A stretch of DNA of 64,000 bases from Cinclus cinclus (GCF_963662255.1 NC_085049.1:57025158-57089157), one strand, 5' to 3'. Positions 13,101 through 28,900 are shown, numbered from the stretch's first letter. Numbers and translations: made by a program. The notes: a model not told the origin generated them from the sequence alone.

Positions 13101-15068
13101 GGATTTCCAAGTTTTAGACATCATCCAAGCAGTGGTCTGACAGAGACATCATCTCTTTTCAACAGGAAGAAAAATACCCACATAGATTAATCACTACCAC
13201 TGAACCACCACCAGAACAAGGAAAAGTCACCTGTCCCCTGATGCAGAATTGCAGCTGTTTCGGTATCTTCTGTCACATACTGATATACCTGGCAGGGATG
13301 AAGGACAAGATACAGGCACATGCACTTTCAAGTGGTTTAACTGTTCTCTATAAGGGAAAAGGACTTTTTCATCTCCTCACAATATGGCCAAAGAAACTGC
13401 TTCTGATCCTAGGTAGACAAGATTTCTTTCTAGGGAACAGTAACTTTGGTACAGTTAAGCCAATAGCTTGTTTAACAAAAATACAAATTAGTCTTGAGCT
13501 AACAAGGAGTGGGCAATGGAGAGAAGGAAGTAATAAAAGAAGCAAAAGTGCAATGAGGTTTATGGACAACATTCTGCCATGTACAATATAGGTGGAGCAC
13601 CTGTTCTTGACCATCATGGCAGATCCAGTCTTTCTCTAAGGGAAGTGAGATCCTTTAGAGGTCCAGGTTCACAGGTTTTTATCTTCTGGATACAGAATTC
13701 ATTTCAGAGTAACACACCACCAATATGGCTACATTTCTTCAAGACTTGCCACACCAGCAAATTGCCACCAACACCCTGCCACCAGTCCATCTCAGCACGT
13801 CGGTGTGCTCAACCCCTCTCCATCCCAGGCTTCTGTAAATATAGATTAACTGGTCCATCACATTAGCTTATTCCTGTGCTCTGCTCTACATGGCACCATG
13901 CTTTAGCAACCTTTATCAGCTTTCTCCACACCAAGTTTGTTGGAAGCCACTAACACAAATCAGCGGATGGAGATTTTCTTTCTCTCTTTCCACTCTGGGA
14001 ACCTATATCATTATAGTCCTCCCATGCTTGGAGGTGCAAGTGGTAGTAAAGGCAGGTCAAAAGCAGAACTCAGACTGAGACTTAAATGAGAATTTTAAAG
14101 CGTGATTTTATTGTATCTGGACTTTGCTCAAAAATGTGAGGCAAGTGACAAGACCTAGGAGGAACAAACACCTTAATTATTTCCAGGCATCAAAAAGTAA
14201 AGGAGTAGCAACATTCATACAGGCGCGTCAAATCAAACTGTCCATTACAGCCTTCAAATCTTACAAAGTATGCCTCCTAATAAAACCCAGGTACAAACTG
14301 GAAGAAAAGTACAAAATACCTCCACAGCTGAACCTCTCTAAGGATCACACACACCACCACTGTTTGAGGAAGACCTCCTCTCAGAACCTGGGATATGCTC
14401 AGGGCATTCACAGTTCCATATTTAGAAGTCCTCACGTGATAAACAGGTAGCAGATAATATCCACAATTCTCTGATTCTCAGTTGTATAATGTGGACTGAA
14501 ATAGGTCTATCCACTTCCTTTCTTTTATTCCATGAAAAGGCAACAGAAGTACTTAATATTTCGTGACACTGAGTTTTATTAACAAAGTAAGACTATATCC
14601 AAACAAGTTGACAGTAAAGCTACCACTGACCATCACAGTTCAAAATATAGGTAATACTGAGCTTGTTCCCCCCCACCAGATTGTGCAACTGGATTTTAAG
14701 CTGGCTTTTGTTAAAAGCCTCTATCAAACAATACACATACCTGCCCACCTACAGCTATCTCAATTTATAGGCTCATCACTGAGATGGAAAATTTGCTACC
14801 TCAGTTCTCCTTGCTTGCTTCTCTGAACTCCATGCAAGGACACTAGCCTGTTCTTTATGTCAAATTTAGGTCTCGCCAGACTTTCTGTAAGGTTCTTCAA
14901 TCCACCAGAGCAGGAGAAGGCTATTCACCTGAACACAGAAGCTGGTACCAAGCAGTGTGTGTAAGCAAGGACAGTGATGCCTCTTGATAGCAGTGAGTTG
15001 TTGTTCTCCTACAGTGTTTTGACTGCAACCTTGATTTGTGATTTCAACAAGAGTCATTACCTCAGTCA

Positions 15069-15293
<225 letters not shown>

Positions 15294-15723
15294 TTAACAG
15301 TACATTACTTGGAAAAACAAAGAAACGAAATAGTGCTTTCCTAAATGCTACTTCCAGTGATGTCATGTCAGATGCTTCCCACTATGCAATATTAGAATCT
15401 AACGAACAGCTAAAGTCCTATCACCTTGACCAGTACTCAACTTTTCCAAGTGCACACTGATCATCAACTGACCCATTAGTCACATATCACTGGTCTGTTC
15501 CCCAGCTAATTAACAGTCCACTAGGACTGGCTTTTCCTCCTTTCTAAGTTCCTATATTCAAAGTCAAGAGCCATTTCATTATGTAATGTAGGTAGCTCCA
15601 AAACGCATGCATTTTCTGTTTTGCCTCATGCTTCATATGGATTTATCTGGTAAATGATCATTAAACAAAATAAAATCTCAAGCCAAAACAGTTACTAGAA
15701 GAAAAATAAGACCAGTGTACTCT

Positions 15724-15838
15724 GGAGAGGTTTTCAAGACTGCTGGACCATGCCTAAGTGCTCTCCTGTTCTTAATGGGAAGTGGGATTAGATGGCCTCC
15801 TGAAGACCCTCCAAGCCTGAATCTTTTATGATCTATAA
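15724..15838 (+). mobile_element. Degenerate CR1 3' tail
   Basis: The tract starts GGAGAGGTTTTCAAGAC and ends GGGATTAGATGGCCTCC followed by a worn version of the canonical avian CR1 terminus (CCTTCCAACC-TGAAT-ATTCTATGAT). The element points rightwards, antisense to MYH9. It is a short, 5'-truncated, highly diverged copy, as CR1 insertions in birds usually are. Confidence 0.7.
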
Positions 15839-16144
15839 TGTACAGAGTATGACTAGAAGTAGATTCAAATTGTAAGGTCAGCAATGTATAGTATGCTCAG
15901 TATGTATATTTAGAATGCTCAGTATTTTTCTGAACCAGTCAAAATAGAAAACAATTCTAAAGTAGTACACGCTAAAAGAATCAGCAATATATGCCAGAGT
16001 TTACTTCTAATTAATATCAAATGGTTAATTCATTATCTCTGACAGCAAACTTCAATTTCTCAATTGGTTTCCACTGGCTTAAATTGCACGATTCTAATGA
16101 GATACAACTGTCAAAACACTTCCAATGAAAATATTACACTTCTT

Positions 16145-16174
16145 AAAAAAAAAAAAAAAACAAAAAACAAAAAA
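16145..16174. repeat. A-rich simple repeat
   Basis: A run of 16 A is followed by A5-6C units and then C/A-rich sequence. Low-complexity DNA in MYH9 intron 2. Confidence 0.9.
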
Positions 16175-19100
16175 CACCCCCACACACCCAAACTTTGAGA
16201 TCTGAGTACCTTAAAAAAAAAAGTCCAACAAATAATAATAATTTACTTGGAAAGGGGAATAAGAAGAGCAGTAAGAAGAGCAGACACATCTCAGATACCT
16301 CATAGATATTCTAAGAATAGCATTCCAAGCCCTGCTCCTGGGGCTTAGAGCTATCCTAATTCCCTGTCAACCTTACAAGCAGCTTTTTGAAACATATGGA
16401 GATGAGCAGCTCTCTACAACAACAGCACTGCTACCAGAAGACAGTACATTTGGCACTTTTTATTTCTATTGCCAAGATCTCTTCTACTGTTTGCTTAGTG
16501 AAGAAAGAGTGCTTTGGAGTGGTAAAGAGTTCTCCATAAGGAGCACAGAGAGTACTTAATCAGATTTAGCTCCTTAGCTAGATAAAGGTAAGAATTAGAC
16601 TGCAGTGATCAGAAGGGTGAAAATAGCATCTACTACATAGTTTGTGGTCTTATATCCAAACTTTCTATATGCTGGCTTAACACTAAGTAACAAATCCACT
16701 CTTCTATGCAGCAGATTCAGATTTAGATTCAGACAGATGTCCTCCAGGAACCAAGTGTTTCATAGATATTTAAGGTTTCTTTTCCACATCTCAGTATAAA
16801 CAATCAAGATATGTTTCCAGACCTACTCCATTTTCTTTCCCATTCATTTTCTAAAATATTTGAATGGCTTACAGAAAACGCTAAATGTCTTTCCAAAGCG
16901 GAAAACTATGAAAGTTGGCTAAAAACCTTTTGGCATAGTACTTCTAAAGTTCCAGGAAGCTAAGCTTCCATGAGACATTCTACTCAGGTTAGGTTTCAGG
17001 TAGTACTTGAAGGGAGCAGTTTAAGGAGTTTACAGCAACCAAGCACACAATGTCACCTCCTTTTGCCTCAGCTTTAGCTCTCCATCAAGTCTAACAGCAC
17101 TTGCACAGTACAGAATAAAAGTGGAAAGTCTGGGTGATGCTTTCCTGACTTTTGACTACACCAGTGGAAGAGAGTAGGACAGAGAGACAGAAATGACCCA
17201 GTGCAAGAACAGCATGCCACAGTGCACTCAAGTCCACAACGAACATAGAGTTGTCTCAGCTGTGTATGTGAGACTTCATGGCTGTGACTGCTGACAAACT
17301 AGAATGGTTGCTTTTCAAGTAAGCAGAGTGCGTGTCTAAAGCCACCCTATTGATGAGAGCAGCAGTTTAGAAAAGAGAACACATTCATTTCACTTCGAGT
17401 GAAATTAAGCCATGAAGCAAGTATGCAAGAAGAAGCTACCACCTTCTTCCAGCATTTTGCTTCCCAGGAGAAATACCTAAGGGAAGGTCCCATGCAGTAG
17501 ACCAAACTCAGCTGTGTGAAGGCATATTTTTATCTAATAAAGAGGGGCAACTAACTATGGCTGGGATAAGCAACTGAGTAAGACACCATGTCACAACTGC
17601 TGGTCAAGCCCACTGACAGTTTGATATAGGAAGCAAGTTGAGTTGTATTAATAAGCAGAAGCTGACAGTCCTACCACAGAAAAGAAAAGAGTGAACTTCA
17701 TCTTAACTCAAGTACAAATAAAGACTTATATGTATAAATCGCTGAATTGAACCCAAGGTTCCAACTGAAAGGCTCATCTATTATAAGCACAGCTGGCTTG
17801 GAAATCTGTACTTTGTCTCAGACATTACTATCTCAAAATAGAATTCTGGCATTACCTTTCACTAGCTATTTCAAGTGACACACACGCCAAACTGGAACTA
17901 GTTTTATTTTTCTAACTGCTAAACTAGCTCTGAGGAGTTGAAAGGACCATCTGCAGCATGGCACAAAGCTGACAATCAGAAAATTTATTTTCCAGTAACA
18001 GTTAACTTCAGTAAAATAACTGGAACACGTAAGATTGAGTTCTGAGTTTCACACTGAATACAAACAAAGCAGTTCAAGTGAGCAAAAATGATTCACAAAA
18101 GCTGAAAATTATCTTTTGATGAAGGATTCCAAATAGGAAGGGTTAATATGAAAACCAGCCTGTTAGCAAGTCACCCCAGTGCAGAACCAATCCATACAAG
18201 GAAACAGCAAACTGGTGTTTGGAGTCAAGCTTAGTTCTTGAATTGCTTGACACTCCTCACTCAAAATTTGCCTGCACCAACAATAAGATTTCCATCCTTC
18301 GTATTACAGGATGGAAAGACAGAAAATAAAAAGGAAAAAAGAAAATAATTTATAAAAACACACAGCCGTGCTGCCAAATAAGGCAGAAAGGACAAGAACA
18401 GAACTAAACTATGCTTGTGATCTTTCCAGAGACATTTATGCTGGAGATGCATTGCATGTACTCCCTTTCTTCAAGCGGATTAATGATCAACTAAGAGCCA
18501 CTCCAATAAAAGTATTTTAAGCCCTCCCACTTATCTCCTGACTTGCTGAGAACTGCTGACAGGTGAGATCAGTCCATTTCACAAGTGCACAGGAACACAG
18601 TTTTGGCAAGACTAAGATTCTGTAATAAAGAAATACTATGCAAGGTCTGCTTGGGTGAAGGGTGTGAGGATTTAAAAAAAAAAATCTATCAATCTTCTTA
18701 CAATCCAACTAGAAGAAGTCAATTTATTAGTCACAGACTGTGTCTGAAATTTCAGATGGTATCTTGCAAGATATGTTTAACAGCCCATTGTCCAGCATGC
18801 AACAGACCTTGAGGCACTGCTGAATTATTCTCAACAATTATTATATAAATCAGCACTGTTTCCTATTCTAAAAATGTTACACATACATTTCACTATTTCA
18901 CCTGAATACCAAGATTTTTCCATCTGAGAATAGATTTTGACCAATAGTAAAAGGAGTTGCTAACTGAAAGAATAATAAACTACATCAACCTCCAATCCCA
19001 GCAGCTCTTGAATTCTGACATCAGACTGTAGAAGTCAAACTAAATTTATATCAGCTTTGCATCCTTCAGAAATTCTCTGATAATTTCTCCAAGAGTTGTC

Positions 19101-20024
19101 TGTATGCCTTCATGCCACTCCAGAAGAGCACACAGCACTAGAAAGTCATGAGCTTCTCCTTTGTGTTTTCCCCAGTCCTGTTTTAACCAGACACTGCACA
19201 CAAATTGTACATTACTACTGAGTGGTAATGAGTTTAATAACTCATTCTATAACTGCAGAGGATTAATAAAGCAGAAGCTAGCATGACCAACATCTGCTTG
19301 CTAAACATAGGCAACACGAAGAGGAAAATCAGAAGGGAACTGAAGAACCAGGTCAAGGTTCCAGAGTCTCCTTCCCCACCTTTCCCTATTTATTGCCTTT
19401 GTTATTCAGTGAAATGGTTGCAGCCTGCTTCATTGGGTATGACCCTTGGTCCCACAAATGGTATCTGTTATTTATACAGCAATAAGAAGCAGAAATCTCT
19501 GCTCTTGTCCATTTGGGGATGGAAAGAAAAGGAACATTTCCTATCTGTAAGTACATGCAGGCACACATGTTCCTTCTCTAGTAAGATGCTCTGAGATCCA
19601 CACAAAAAGCTTGGCACTAGCCTTCTTTCCACTGAAGCTCCAGACATGGAAAACACACTTCAGATGCTGGGTGGATTAGGACTGTGTTTTTATTATTATT
19701 ATTATTTGGTTCGGTTCAGATCAAACTCCCCGTTTACCACTATCCAACTGCTCTTGTGTCTTGCTAAGAGAAAGTTAAAAGGCATTCAAAACATCCTGTA
19801 AACAAAGACATTAAAACCAGATTTACCATAAGCATTCCTTGAAAGCTTCAACTAGAGGGGGATTGGCATAGTTTAGTGAAAAAATTTTAAGTAGAGGGAA
19901 GAAGCTAAGTCATATGATGTGTACTGGGGAAATGAAAGGTGAACATACACATTTAGGAGCAATTACAGTAAGTTCACACACCATGAAATCAGGAACTCCT
20001 ACCCCAACAGACAAGATTACTTAC

Positions 20025-20377
20025 ATAGATCAGTCCTGAGTAGTATCTCTCCTTCAAGTTGTGAAGCACAGAAGCCTCATTCAGGCATGTCAACTCTGCC
20101 ATATCTTCCACTTTAGAGAATTTGGGGGGGTTCATCTTCTGGATGTCATCCTTATTTACTTTCACTTTTTTCCCGTTCTCTGCCAGTTCCACGATGGCTT
20201 CATCTCCTACTTCTTCCTTCAGGCTAGCTGCCTCAAACCCATTCTTCTCTGAGGGAACCCATACCAGCTTCTTAGCTGCCCAGTCGGCCTGAGTCAGGGG
20301 GTTGTTAATGATGTTTTTGTCCACATAAAGGTACTTATCTGCGTCTCTTTGCGACATTGTGGTTCACAAGTGGGGAC
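20025..20377 (-). CDS. MYH9: MYH9 exon 2: first coding exon, N-terminus and SH3-like domain
   Basis: Coding runs from the ATG at 20357 to 20025 (111 codons, phase 0); 20358-20377 is 5' UTR. The acceptor ...ctcttcacag precedes GTCCCC at 20377. The start context ACCACAATG has A at -3, a good Kozak match. The protein begins [15 protein letters not shown] and includes the myosin N-terminal SH3-like domain (about residues 27-77, with W-V-P and V-K-V-N-K-D-D-I). It ends [11 protein letters not shown] at the motor boundary. The product is the heavy chain of non-muscle myosin IIA, the actin motor of cortical contractility, cytokinesis and cell migration. It differs from the mammalian form mainly in the first few residues, as expected for a bird orthologue. 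Confidence 0.98.
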
Positions 20378-22920
20378 CTGTGAAGAGAGACCGAAAGAAA
20401 GAAAAAAGTTATTTTTAAAGCCTCAAATTGCCTTGCAAATTCCTAGAGGCAGTCAGGCACGTGCTTAGTACTCTGAATCCCTGGCCATCAGAGCATGCCT
20501 CTCCCTCCTTTAATTTCATGTTAGTAAGCACTGCTAAAGTTGCAATAAGGCCAAGGTTTTGCTTGCCAAGAGTATGAAAAAAGCCAAACTACCAAGCAGT
20601 TTTTAAAAAACCCAAAACCTACAACAAAACACTGACCATTAAGCATTTAGAAGCCATTATTTGGCAGAAAAGAGGAAGCACATTAAAGTGGCAAGCACCA
20701 AACAATTTCTGCCAATCCTCAAAGCATCAGACACTATGTCAGTAACATTCAGGTCAACATTAACTCTTCACTGACCTACTTGATAGAGATATTGGCTCAG
20801 AAATAGAATCATAAATGTGTAATCAACACTTTTACTTTGTATGTCTGTATTCTGATAAGCTATAAATGAAAAACCACCGCCTCTCAGAAACGTCAATTAC
20901 TAGTTTAGAATGTGAAGTGCACTTTGCTTCTAAAAGATAGCAGTAATTTGCAGACACCAGTTAAGACTGATATTAGGTACTTTCCATGACCAGCTTAATA
21001 GTAATACTCAGCCTATCAGTTTATTTTTTTCTAGATAATGTTCAGCAGCAAAATATCTCCAAGATAGTAACAGAATAAAGCAAGAAATTTTACAGCTAAG
21101 TATCTTCTACTAACATCCTTCTATGAGGCTGTGGAAAGATAGAAGAGAGAGTTTCGTCCCTACAAAAAGGAGACTTAGGCTGCATACTTGAAAAATGGCA
21201 CCCTAGATTTAGTGTTTCATCAAAACCAGAACACTAACGCCAGGGATTTTCCAGTTTATAAGGCAGCAATTTTATTAGTGCCATTCAAAAGTCCTTTCAA
21301 TCAGAAAAGAACTGCAAGCGTCAAGGCTCATTAACCATGTAACAGCAGCCTCTTTACAAGATCGCATAAACATTACTTCTCGAATTCTTCCTCACAAAGA
21401 TACCAGTGTCCCCAATATATGTTTTTCATAGCTTGAATAGAAACTAGAGCTCTTTACCATCTAAAGAGCAGGAAATTAAAATGTGAGTATTCACGTCCTA
21501 AAAGGCTCTCAGGAGCTATATGGATAACTTTTTTAGGGAATTCATATTTACTATCCAGCAGGCAAATCAAGTAACTGAAGTCTGACTAAACACGCTGCAG
21601 ACAAAAAAGTATTGAAAGTGGGACAGAAGCAGTTCAATTCCCAAAACATGCATGAGAGCAACAATAGATGTAGAGTCCCAGCATTAGCAAACAGTGAACG
21701 AAGCCAGAAAAACATCAGCCATAATAATGATGGGCACAAATGCCCACACCAGTCATTTGTAAGCATGCAGGGAAATTCCTTTCAATAAATGTATCACTGT
21801 AAGCAGTATGTAACTTTGTGCCAGAGACTGCATGGAAAGCTGTATACTCAGAGTCAAAAATTCTTCAGCCAACAAAGAGAAAATTACTATATCAATAATC
21901 ACTTCCTTTAGCTTGGGTTTAAAATCTTTGTCTTAAGCCTTACAGGATATGCCAAGCAGCTATTCCACACTTGACCTCATCTTTGCTTCCCCACAGAGTC
22001 ACTAACACTTCCACTTCAACCACAATGGTGATTCTCAGAGCAACTTCTCCCTGGCTTTTCATATTCCTCTGAAACTAGATTTCAATAGATACACGAAGAT
22101 TTGTTGTAGAGATAAGATGCAGCAATCTGGAGGCTGCCATAAAAAATTTGAGCTGTCGGGAGAGCTCCAACAACAAGTCTGACAAAGTATATAGCAAATA
22201 AAGAAGATCAATAATTCAACAGAAGATACTAGGATTTCATGACACTTCAGAGTATCATCTGCAGGTTGTAATCAAGGGTTAAAAAATGGGAGTGGAAGGA
22301 AAAAGGAGAAAAAGAAAAAAAATAAATATTCAATTGTGTTGAGAGTTGTATCAGGTTTGGCAAGGCAACAGCTGTGCTCTACCCTCCATTACACAGCTTC
22401 CTGCCTATGCAACTCCCAGAATGTAACCAGTTGCCTTTTTTGGCTATAATCAGGCAGGACACAGAGGCACTATGCTTCAGCTAAATTCAGTTTCATCATT
22501 TCCTGAGGAATCCGAAGTAACCAGCCATCTGAAGTGCCCCACATTACACTGAAACACAGTCCTCACTTCCTCACTGCTAGAGTACATGCATGCATTCAGT
22601 ACACCTTAAGACACATTCTAGGATAAAGACTAATTATTTTTGGCTAAGAAACAGGAAAGACCACAAAAAGCCTTCCAAAGGGTATCCCCATTCAGTCCTA
22701 GATCTGAAAAGAACTAAGGAAAGAAGACACAGATAGTTACAAATTCCTTGCAGGAGGAGAACCCCAAATTAACTAACAGACTACAAGAGTGCATTCTTCA
22801 GCCAGTAAGAGATCATTCTAGAGCATCTATACCCTTTTATTTTCAGGCCTAAAAACAACTTTCACAGTAAGAGGAGAAAGAGCCTAACACAGCTATTTTA
22901 AAATCTCACCAAACACTAAG

Positions 22921-22993
22921 TTTAATATATTTTAATATATTAAATATATATTAATATAGTATATTGTATATATATATATATAAGTTTTAATAT
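22921..22993. repeat. AT-rich TTAATATA / (TA)n repeat
   Basis: The block has imperfect repeats of TTTAATATAT, then ATTAATATAGTATATTG, then a pure TA run. It is about 70 bp with almost no G or C and can form cruciform or unpaired structures. Confidence 0.9.
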
Positions 22994-25900
22994 TTTAAGC
23001 ACTACCAAATAGTAGTGAGGAGATTCAAAAAGGGTCTGCACCTCAAAACTGAAACAGACTTGCAAACTCCCCTGCTGCATGGCAGCAGCAGCCTTATCAT
23101 CACCTTAAACTTGCTCTCCTGTGCTCCAGAACAGAATCCCCACATAGCAGAAGGAAAAGAAGACTAGAGGCTCACGCTAAGATAACATGGCATTAGAGCT
23201 ATTCTCGAGGCTGACTTTGAACCCACAGGGCGTCTAAACTAGAAATACCACAAACCAACCATTAATTTGTCTTCTCCACAAGAACAGTACCAGAGGAATC
23301 AGATTCAGCAAGTTCCATCTCACAGACTCCTAAATTCATCTTCCTAACTTATGCTGCATTTCACTGGGCATTTCTAAAAATCCTTTAAAGTGGTCAAGGA
23401 AGGAAGTCAGCCCAGTAAGCTCTTACAGCCTTACAGCAACTCACAATGAATGCAAATTATTGTCATTTTAGGAACAAATTAGGAAGCAATTTGTTTGGCT
23501 GGTAGTTTGCATTTGGGGTGTAGATCATTATGTAGGACAAGGACATTTACCTTTACACAGCTATTATGCAAGTGCCAGAGGAGAATAACGTTAACAATAT
23601 TGGTTTTGATGCCAGTCTATGGGCAAGACAACCAAAGAGTACAGAAGGAAGACGGACCATCCTTGTTTTGAGCTTAAATGCCTCCTTCCTAGTATTGTTT
23701 CCAAAAATGACATACTACAGTCACTTCCCCATTAACCCAGTATGCTCCCTTATTGTGGTTCACAGCAGTCTGGGGAAGAGGCTGATCAAACTTTGCTTGT
23801 TTCCCATTATTTCAGGGTCCAAAAGGCATTCTCTGCCATTTAACAAACTACATAACTGCCACAAAGATGCCATAGAGTCACAGACAGAGTCAAAACAATC
23901 TCTACAGTCACGAATAGGATGGGACCAAGACATCAGTATGTAGAGCAACCTTAAAAGAAGGAAAAAAAAAAAAAATCAACTGCCCTGTTGACATACATTT
24001 TTCCCAGCAGACAGATTATTTTGAGAGGAACAAGTCAAACACTAGATTTAACTTAAGATGACATGCACTCCCTTTGAATTAAGCAGAATTACTCCAAACC
24101 CTCACTGAAATACAGTGATATGGATCAAAGTTTGCCTTAGTCTCCTGCAATTTCATAGCCTTAAGGCTTGAATTATAACACTTCACACACTCTCTACTTA
24201 AACCATCAAGTGCTTCCCACAAATACTTTATCTAGTTTGAAAAGGTTTAAAAGCTACCTCTGCTTCTTTCCATGACAAGTGTTTTGCGACTGCTAAAAGC
24301 ACAGAACATTACCTATTTCATTTTCAATAACTATTTGTATTATACTCTTATTCCTATATATTCCTATTCCCCCCAGACATTTAGTCAGCAGTCACAGAAT
24401 TGCTCCTGGGAGTGAGCCACTGCTCAGTAAGATAAGCTTGGGCTTTGCTAAACTATGGAGCTAACAGCTGAAGTAGAAATAGAATACATAAGAATTCTAT
24501 TCTTATTTCATAAGAGCATTAATGCATGGGTTAAAGCATCACACAAGTATTAGAGCACTGGATGGGCAAGGAAACACCTCCAGTTTGAGTTACCTAAACC
24601 TTCATGAAAATAGGAATCCCCACACTGATCTTTCTTAGCTTCAGCCTCATTCTGAGCAAAGATGCATTACTACACTGGAATAGACAGTTTTATTCACACA
24701 CCATTCGTTTCATTTCCCTGCTTTAATGAATTATGAGAAGTTTGTGAAATACTGTGCTACAGAGGATGCAAAATAGCCGTATACATGCACTGAATCCTTG
24801 GCAATTCAGATCATCACTTCAGAACTTTGCTGTAAGACTGAGCCTGTGTGAAAAGGGACATAAGTGGATAACTACTGGAAGTTTTCTTCTGTTTCATATC
24901 CACCAGTAAGACACCGCTAGAAATTTTCTGTGATTTCATATTAAAAAATCCTCCCACATGGTTTGCCTTGTGGCCTTTCCACTTATGGTGCAAGAGGAAC
25001 TACCCTGAAGGGCGACAAAAAGAATGAACAATAAATAGCAAACACATTTAGACTACAAGTTAATTTCCCTTTCTTTAAAAGGGTTCACCTTTTAAAAGCA
25101 GTTCAGGAACACAGCTTTCCCACCACTTTCCAAAATGTCTTACCTTTAGCAGGCTGTTGTTGTTGCAGTACAAGACAAAGGCCCTTTCACAGAATAAAAG
25201 TAATGTACACTATCTCAATAGGCAAGACAAAACTTTTGCACTAGAAAATCATAGCACTACTGGCTACTTATGGCCCTATTTCAGGTACAACTGTGTTGCA
25301 CTCAGTGAAGAAATTTGATTCGATTTGTTAATACACAGCATTTTAAAAATAATCTGACTTTGAGAAGCTCCTAATGATTCAAACTAAGTTTGGTCAGTAA
25401 CATTCATATGATGGGAATCCTTGCTAAGCATATGATCTGAACAGCTAATACTTGCATTATTCCTGCAACTCAACTATTTTGTTTTCCCCAGCCAGCTGAA
25501 TACAGTTCATCAAATCAGATTTAAGAGCAGCTAGAAAGCTAGACTGAACTAAAATAGACTTTAGTGGCCATGCTAGCTACAGTGACCATGAATTGACAAT
25601 ACAAAAGCCCTAATCCACCAATAAAAAACTTCCTATAATTCCCTTGTAGTCACTAAGAAACTGTTCAGATCTCATTTGCTTAGGTCAGGGTGACACTTCA
25701 CAGCTCCAAGTGCCAGTATGTTTATGGAAAAGAAAACTGTAAAGTTTGTTAGCCCAAACTGCTTCAATTTGTAAGCAACACTTACATAAAAACCGGAGTT
25801 TAAATCACTAAGCGTGAGAAATTAATCACAAGGAGGAGGTGGAGAAGAAAGGAAAGGGAAAAGCTGGCAGGAAGTTGAACTGATGGACAGGTTATATCTG

Positions 25901-28900
25901 CTTATTTCTCAAGTTCAGTATACTGAGACACGCCAGTGCTTGATGTTTCAGGCTGAATGCAAGAATCACGAATTTCAGTTATCCCAGGAGAGAACACAAC
26001 ACCAGGCAAGTACCTGAGTCCGCAATTAACACCCCCTCACAGACAGCCCCCCAAGCTAAAGGCACCGAGCTGCACTTACCCTTTGCATTCAGAATGCTGC
26101 CATGCAGACTCATTTCTTCTATTTCAGCTTTATTTGGGATTCATAATGACTGCTATTAGGCTTACTGTAGTTCACTGCTTTCCTCTCCAGTCACAGTCTG
26201 ACGCACACAATACACTGTTGAAAGATTTATTTCACAACTGGAATGCAGTTTGCTGGCAATTATTGTTGCATATTCAGTTTGACTGTAGTGCTGCCCAGAC
26301 TTGCCAGCTACCCTGTTTATTACTGTAAATTAAACTCAAGGTGGAGCACTGAAGTGTCCTCTCTGTATGTGGGGGCTCTAAGAACCAAGAAGGAGAAATC
26401 TAATTATCTACTGCATAAGTGATGCTTCTATTGCACAGAAGTGACCTACCGGCCAGACTACAGGTAAGACTAAAGAATTTGAAGGAAATTCTGCATTTTC
26501 CAAGTAGCCTAAAGGTACCTAACATACATCCTCAGAACAGTGAACACGGAATAAATTGTTCCTCCACAATAAATTGTGTCCAGCCCTCTTCATCAGCTGC
26601 CAAGCACCACTCTGGTATGTGTGAAGCAGCACTTGCATATATTCTACTGTATGTAACAGCTGAGCTCTGGCAGCTGGGACCTCCCATGGCAAAGTGCAAA
26701 GGCCATGTACAAGCAAGATACTTACATGCCACTTAACAGTCACCTTTTCTCTCCACTGGGTTCAAATACAGTAGGACTGTGAGAACAGTCCTACAAGCAC
26801 GGCACACATACATTTAGCAAACACTAATGCCAATCTGAAGAGGCTACTTTTGGGTACCACAGACTGCAAACAGGATAGTGCAGGCTTCACCACGGGCTAC
26901 AGAAGCACAGGAATGATCTTGGGCAACCACACTGCATGCAGCAATTAACTACTGTAGGTTATACGCAAATAAAGCCAGGCATAGCTTCCCTAAATTAATG
27001 CTAGGGAGGGTATGCTTGCCTCTATTTTAATTGCACCTTATGAGTTCAGGGAGACAAAAAGACACACTAGCATGTAGATGGCACCAATACAGTTAATCAG
27101 CTCTATGAAGCCTGTGCACGCTGTTTGAACACACCAAACACTGATTTAGGGAGGGGGAGGGTAGCCTTCTGTTGATTTCAAGTCCAGTCTTTAGCATGAC
27201 AAAGCTAGGCTGGCTGCCACCCAACCCATTCACTTTGAATAAATATTCAAAGTTTACAATCCTGCATAATACACTTTCTGCAACTGTTGTTTCTCATTAG
27301 TGGAGTACAGTACATGCCTTCTCAGCAGAGGAGAGAATTCCTCTTACAGAGACAGTGTGCCCACAAGGAAAACATTTCAGGGGGAGAACACATTCTTCGT
27401 GACCACTCAGCAAAGTAATCCCACTTAAGGAGACAGCTGTAGTTCAGAAAATTGCAGTCCATCCCTGCTGTTCAAGCTGTTTTGCTGGAAGACTTGTTTT
27501 CAGGAGGCATAATGGCCTGCATAAGTTCTGATCAGGCATGCAGAGTTCCCTAGGGACACTGCATGAGAGACAGAGGGGGGAAGAGCTTAGGAAGTTTTAA
27601 CCTTTTTTACCTCAGGGTCACTTTTCATGCTTTCCCTAATATTCTCATTTAAGGCTAAAAAGGTATCTGCCAAGAACTCTGAGGCACTGCATAAGACAGC
27701 TCTACATACGTCAATTAGCACTCCCTGTAATCTTTGTCAATGCCAGATTTCAGTTCACTGCAAGAGGGAACAAGGAATAAAACAATTACACCTAAATATG
27801 GAGACAAAAAAATACGGTTTGGGTTTACCCTTTTAGATGCAATATTCAGCATGTATGCAGCCAAGATAAAGTCATCTTACAGGAATAATTACTCTTGCAA
27901 ACGTTAACTGACAAATTGCTTTGATCTCAGCATCAATACCACTAATCATCTTCCAGCTCATCATGAGAACATCAGTGAAAAATGTCCAGCAAATATTTTT
28001 TTTTTTTTTAATATTAGTTTTACTTTGCAGCAGAAATTTCTCTGGACATTTTCAGCTCAACCTACTGTGCCAAACTGGGACTGGGTATAAACAGCCTTCA
28101 GCTACATATCATTTTTATTTTTGTTTCAAATAATTCTGCTGCACATTAACATCACCTGTGGGGATGGTGGGCAAAAACCCTGGCACAGAGAAGTCTACTG
28201 CCTCTACAGCATCCGAGTTTGATCCTCAACCCTTCCAGCAACACATTAACAGTTCAATAAGAGGATCCACATCTCTGATTACGACAGTCATCTTTGAGGC
28301 AGAGGTCTGGAAAAGAATGACTTTTTCTGGACATGAGAACACAGCAACTCCCACACAAAGAAGAAAAAGGTGCATAGCCTTTATGTGCACGATGCGTAAG
28401 GAGGCCTGCCCAAAAATATTTACTGTTTTTTAATTATACTTATATTTGTTTTATAACTTATGCTCATAAATATCATGTTCAAGATAGCCTGAAAATCCAG
28501 ATTGCAACATTTTCCTACTGCATTCAAGGTCTGGCACAACTTCTTAGCCTTCCATTACAAGCACTGTTCTACAGAAAGCTCCTGGTGCAGCAGAGCACAC
28601 TAGGAACACCGGTCTGATCTGTACACCTCAGAATCAAATTTGTCTTCTGCTTAGCTTGCTCCCTCCTTGACCTGTGCTTTCTTCTCTCATTGGCAAATAT
28701 ATCAGTCTTCAAAAAGGAACAGCATCAGGCAATATTAATTTTGGAATTCACCCAACCATGCCCTCCTGTCTGGATCTCCTGAAACACTGATTTTTGCGTT
28801 AGAGGGAAAGAAAGGACTCATCTTCCAATCTCAAATGAGTAAAAGCAAAGGCATTTGAAGTAGAAACTTAGTCTGGACTATTACAATCACAGCTATATGG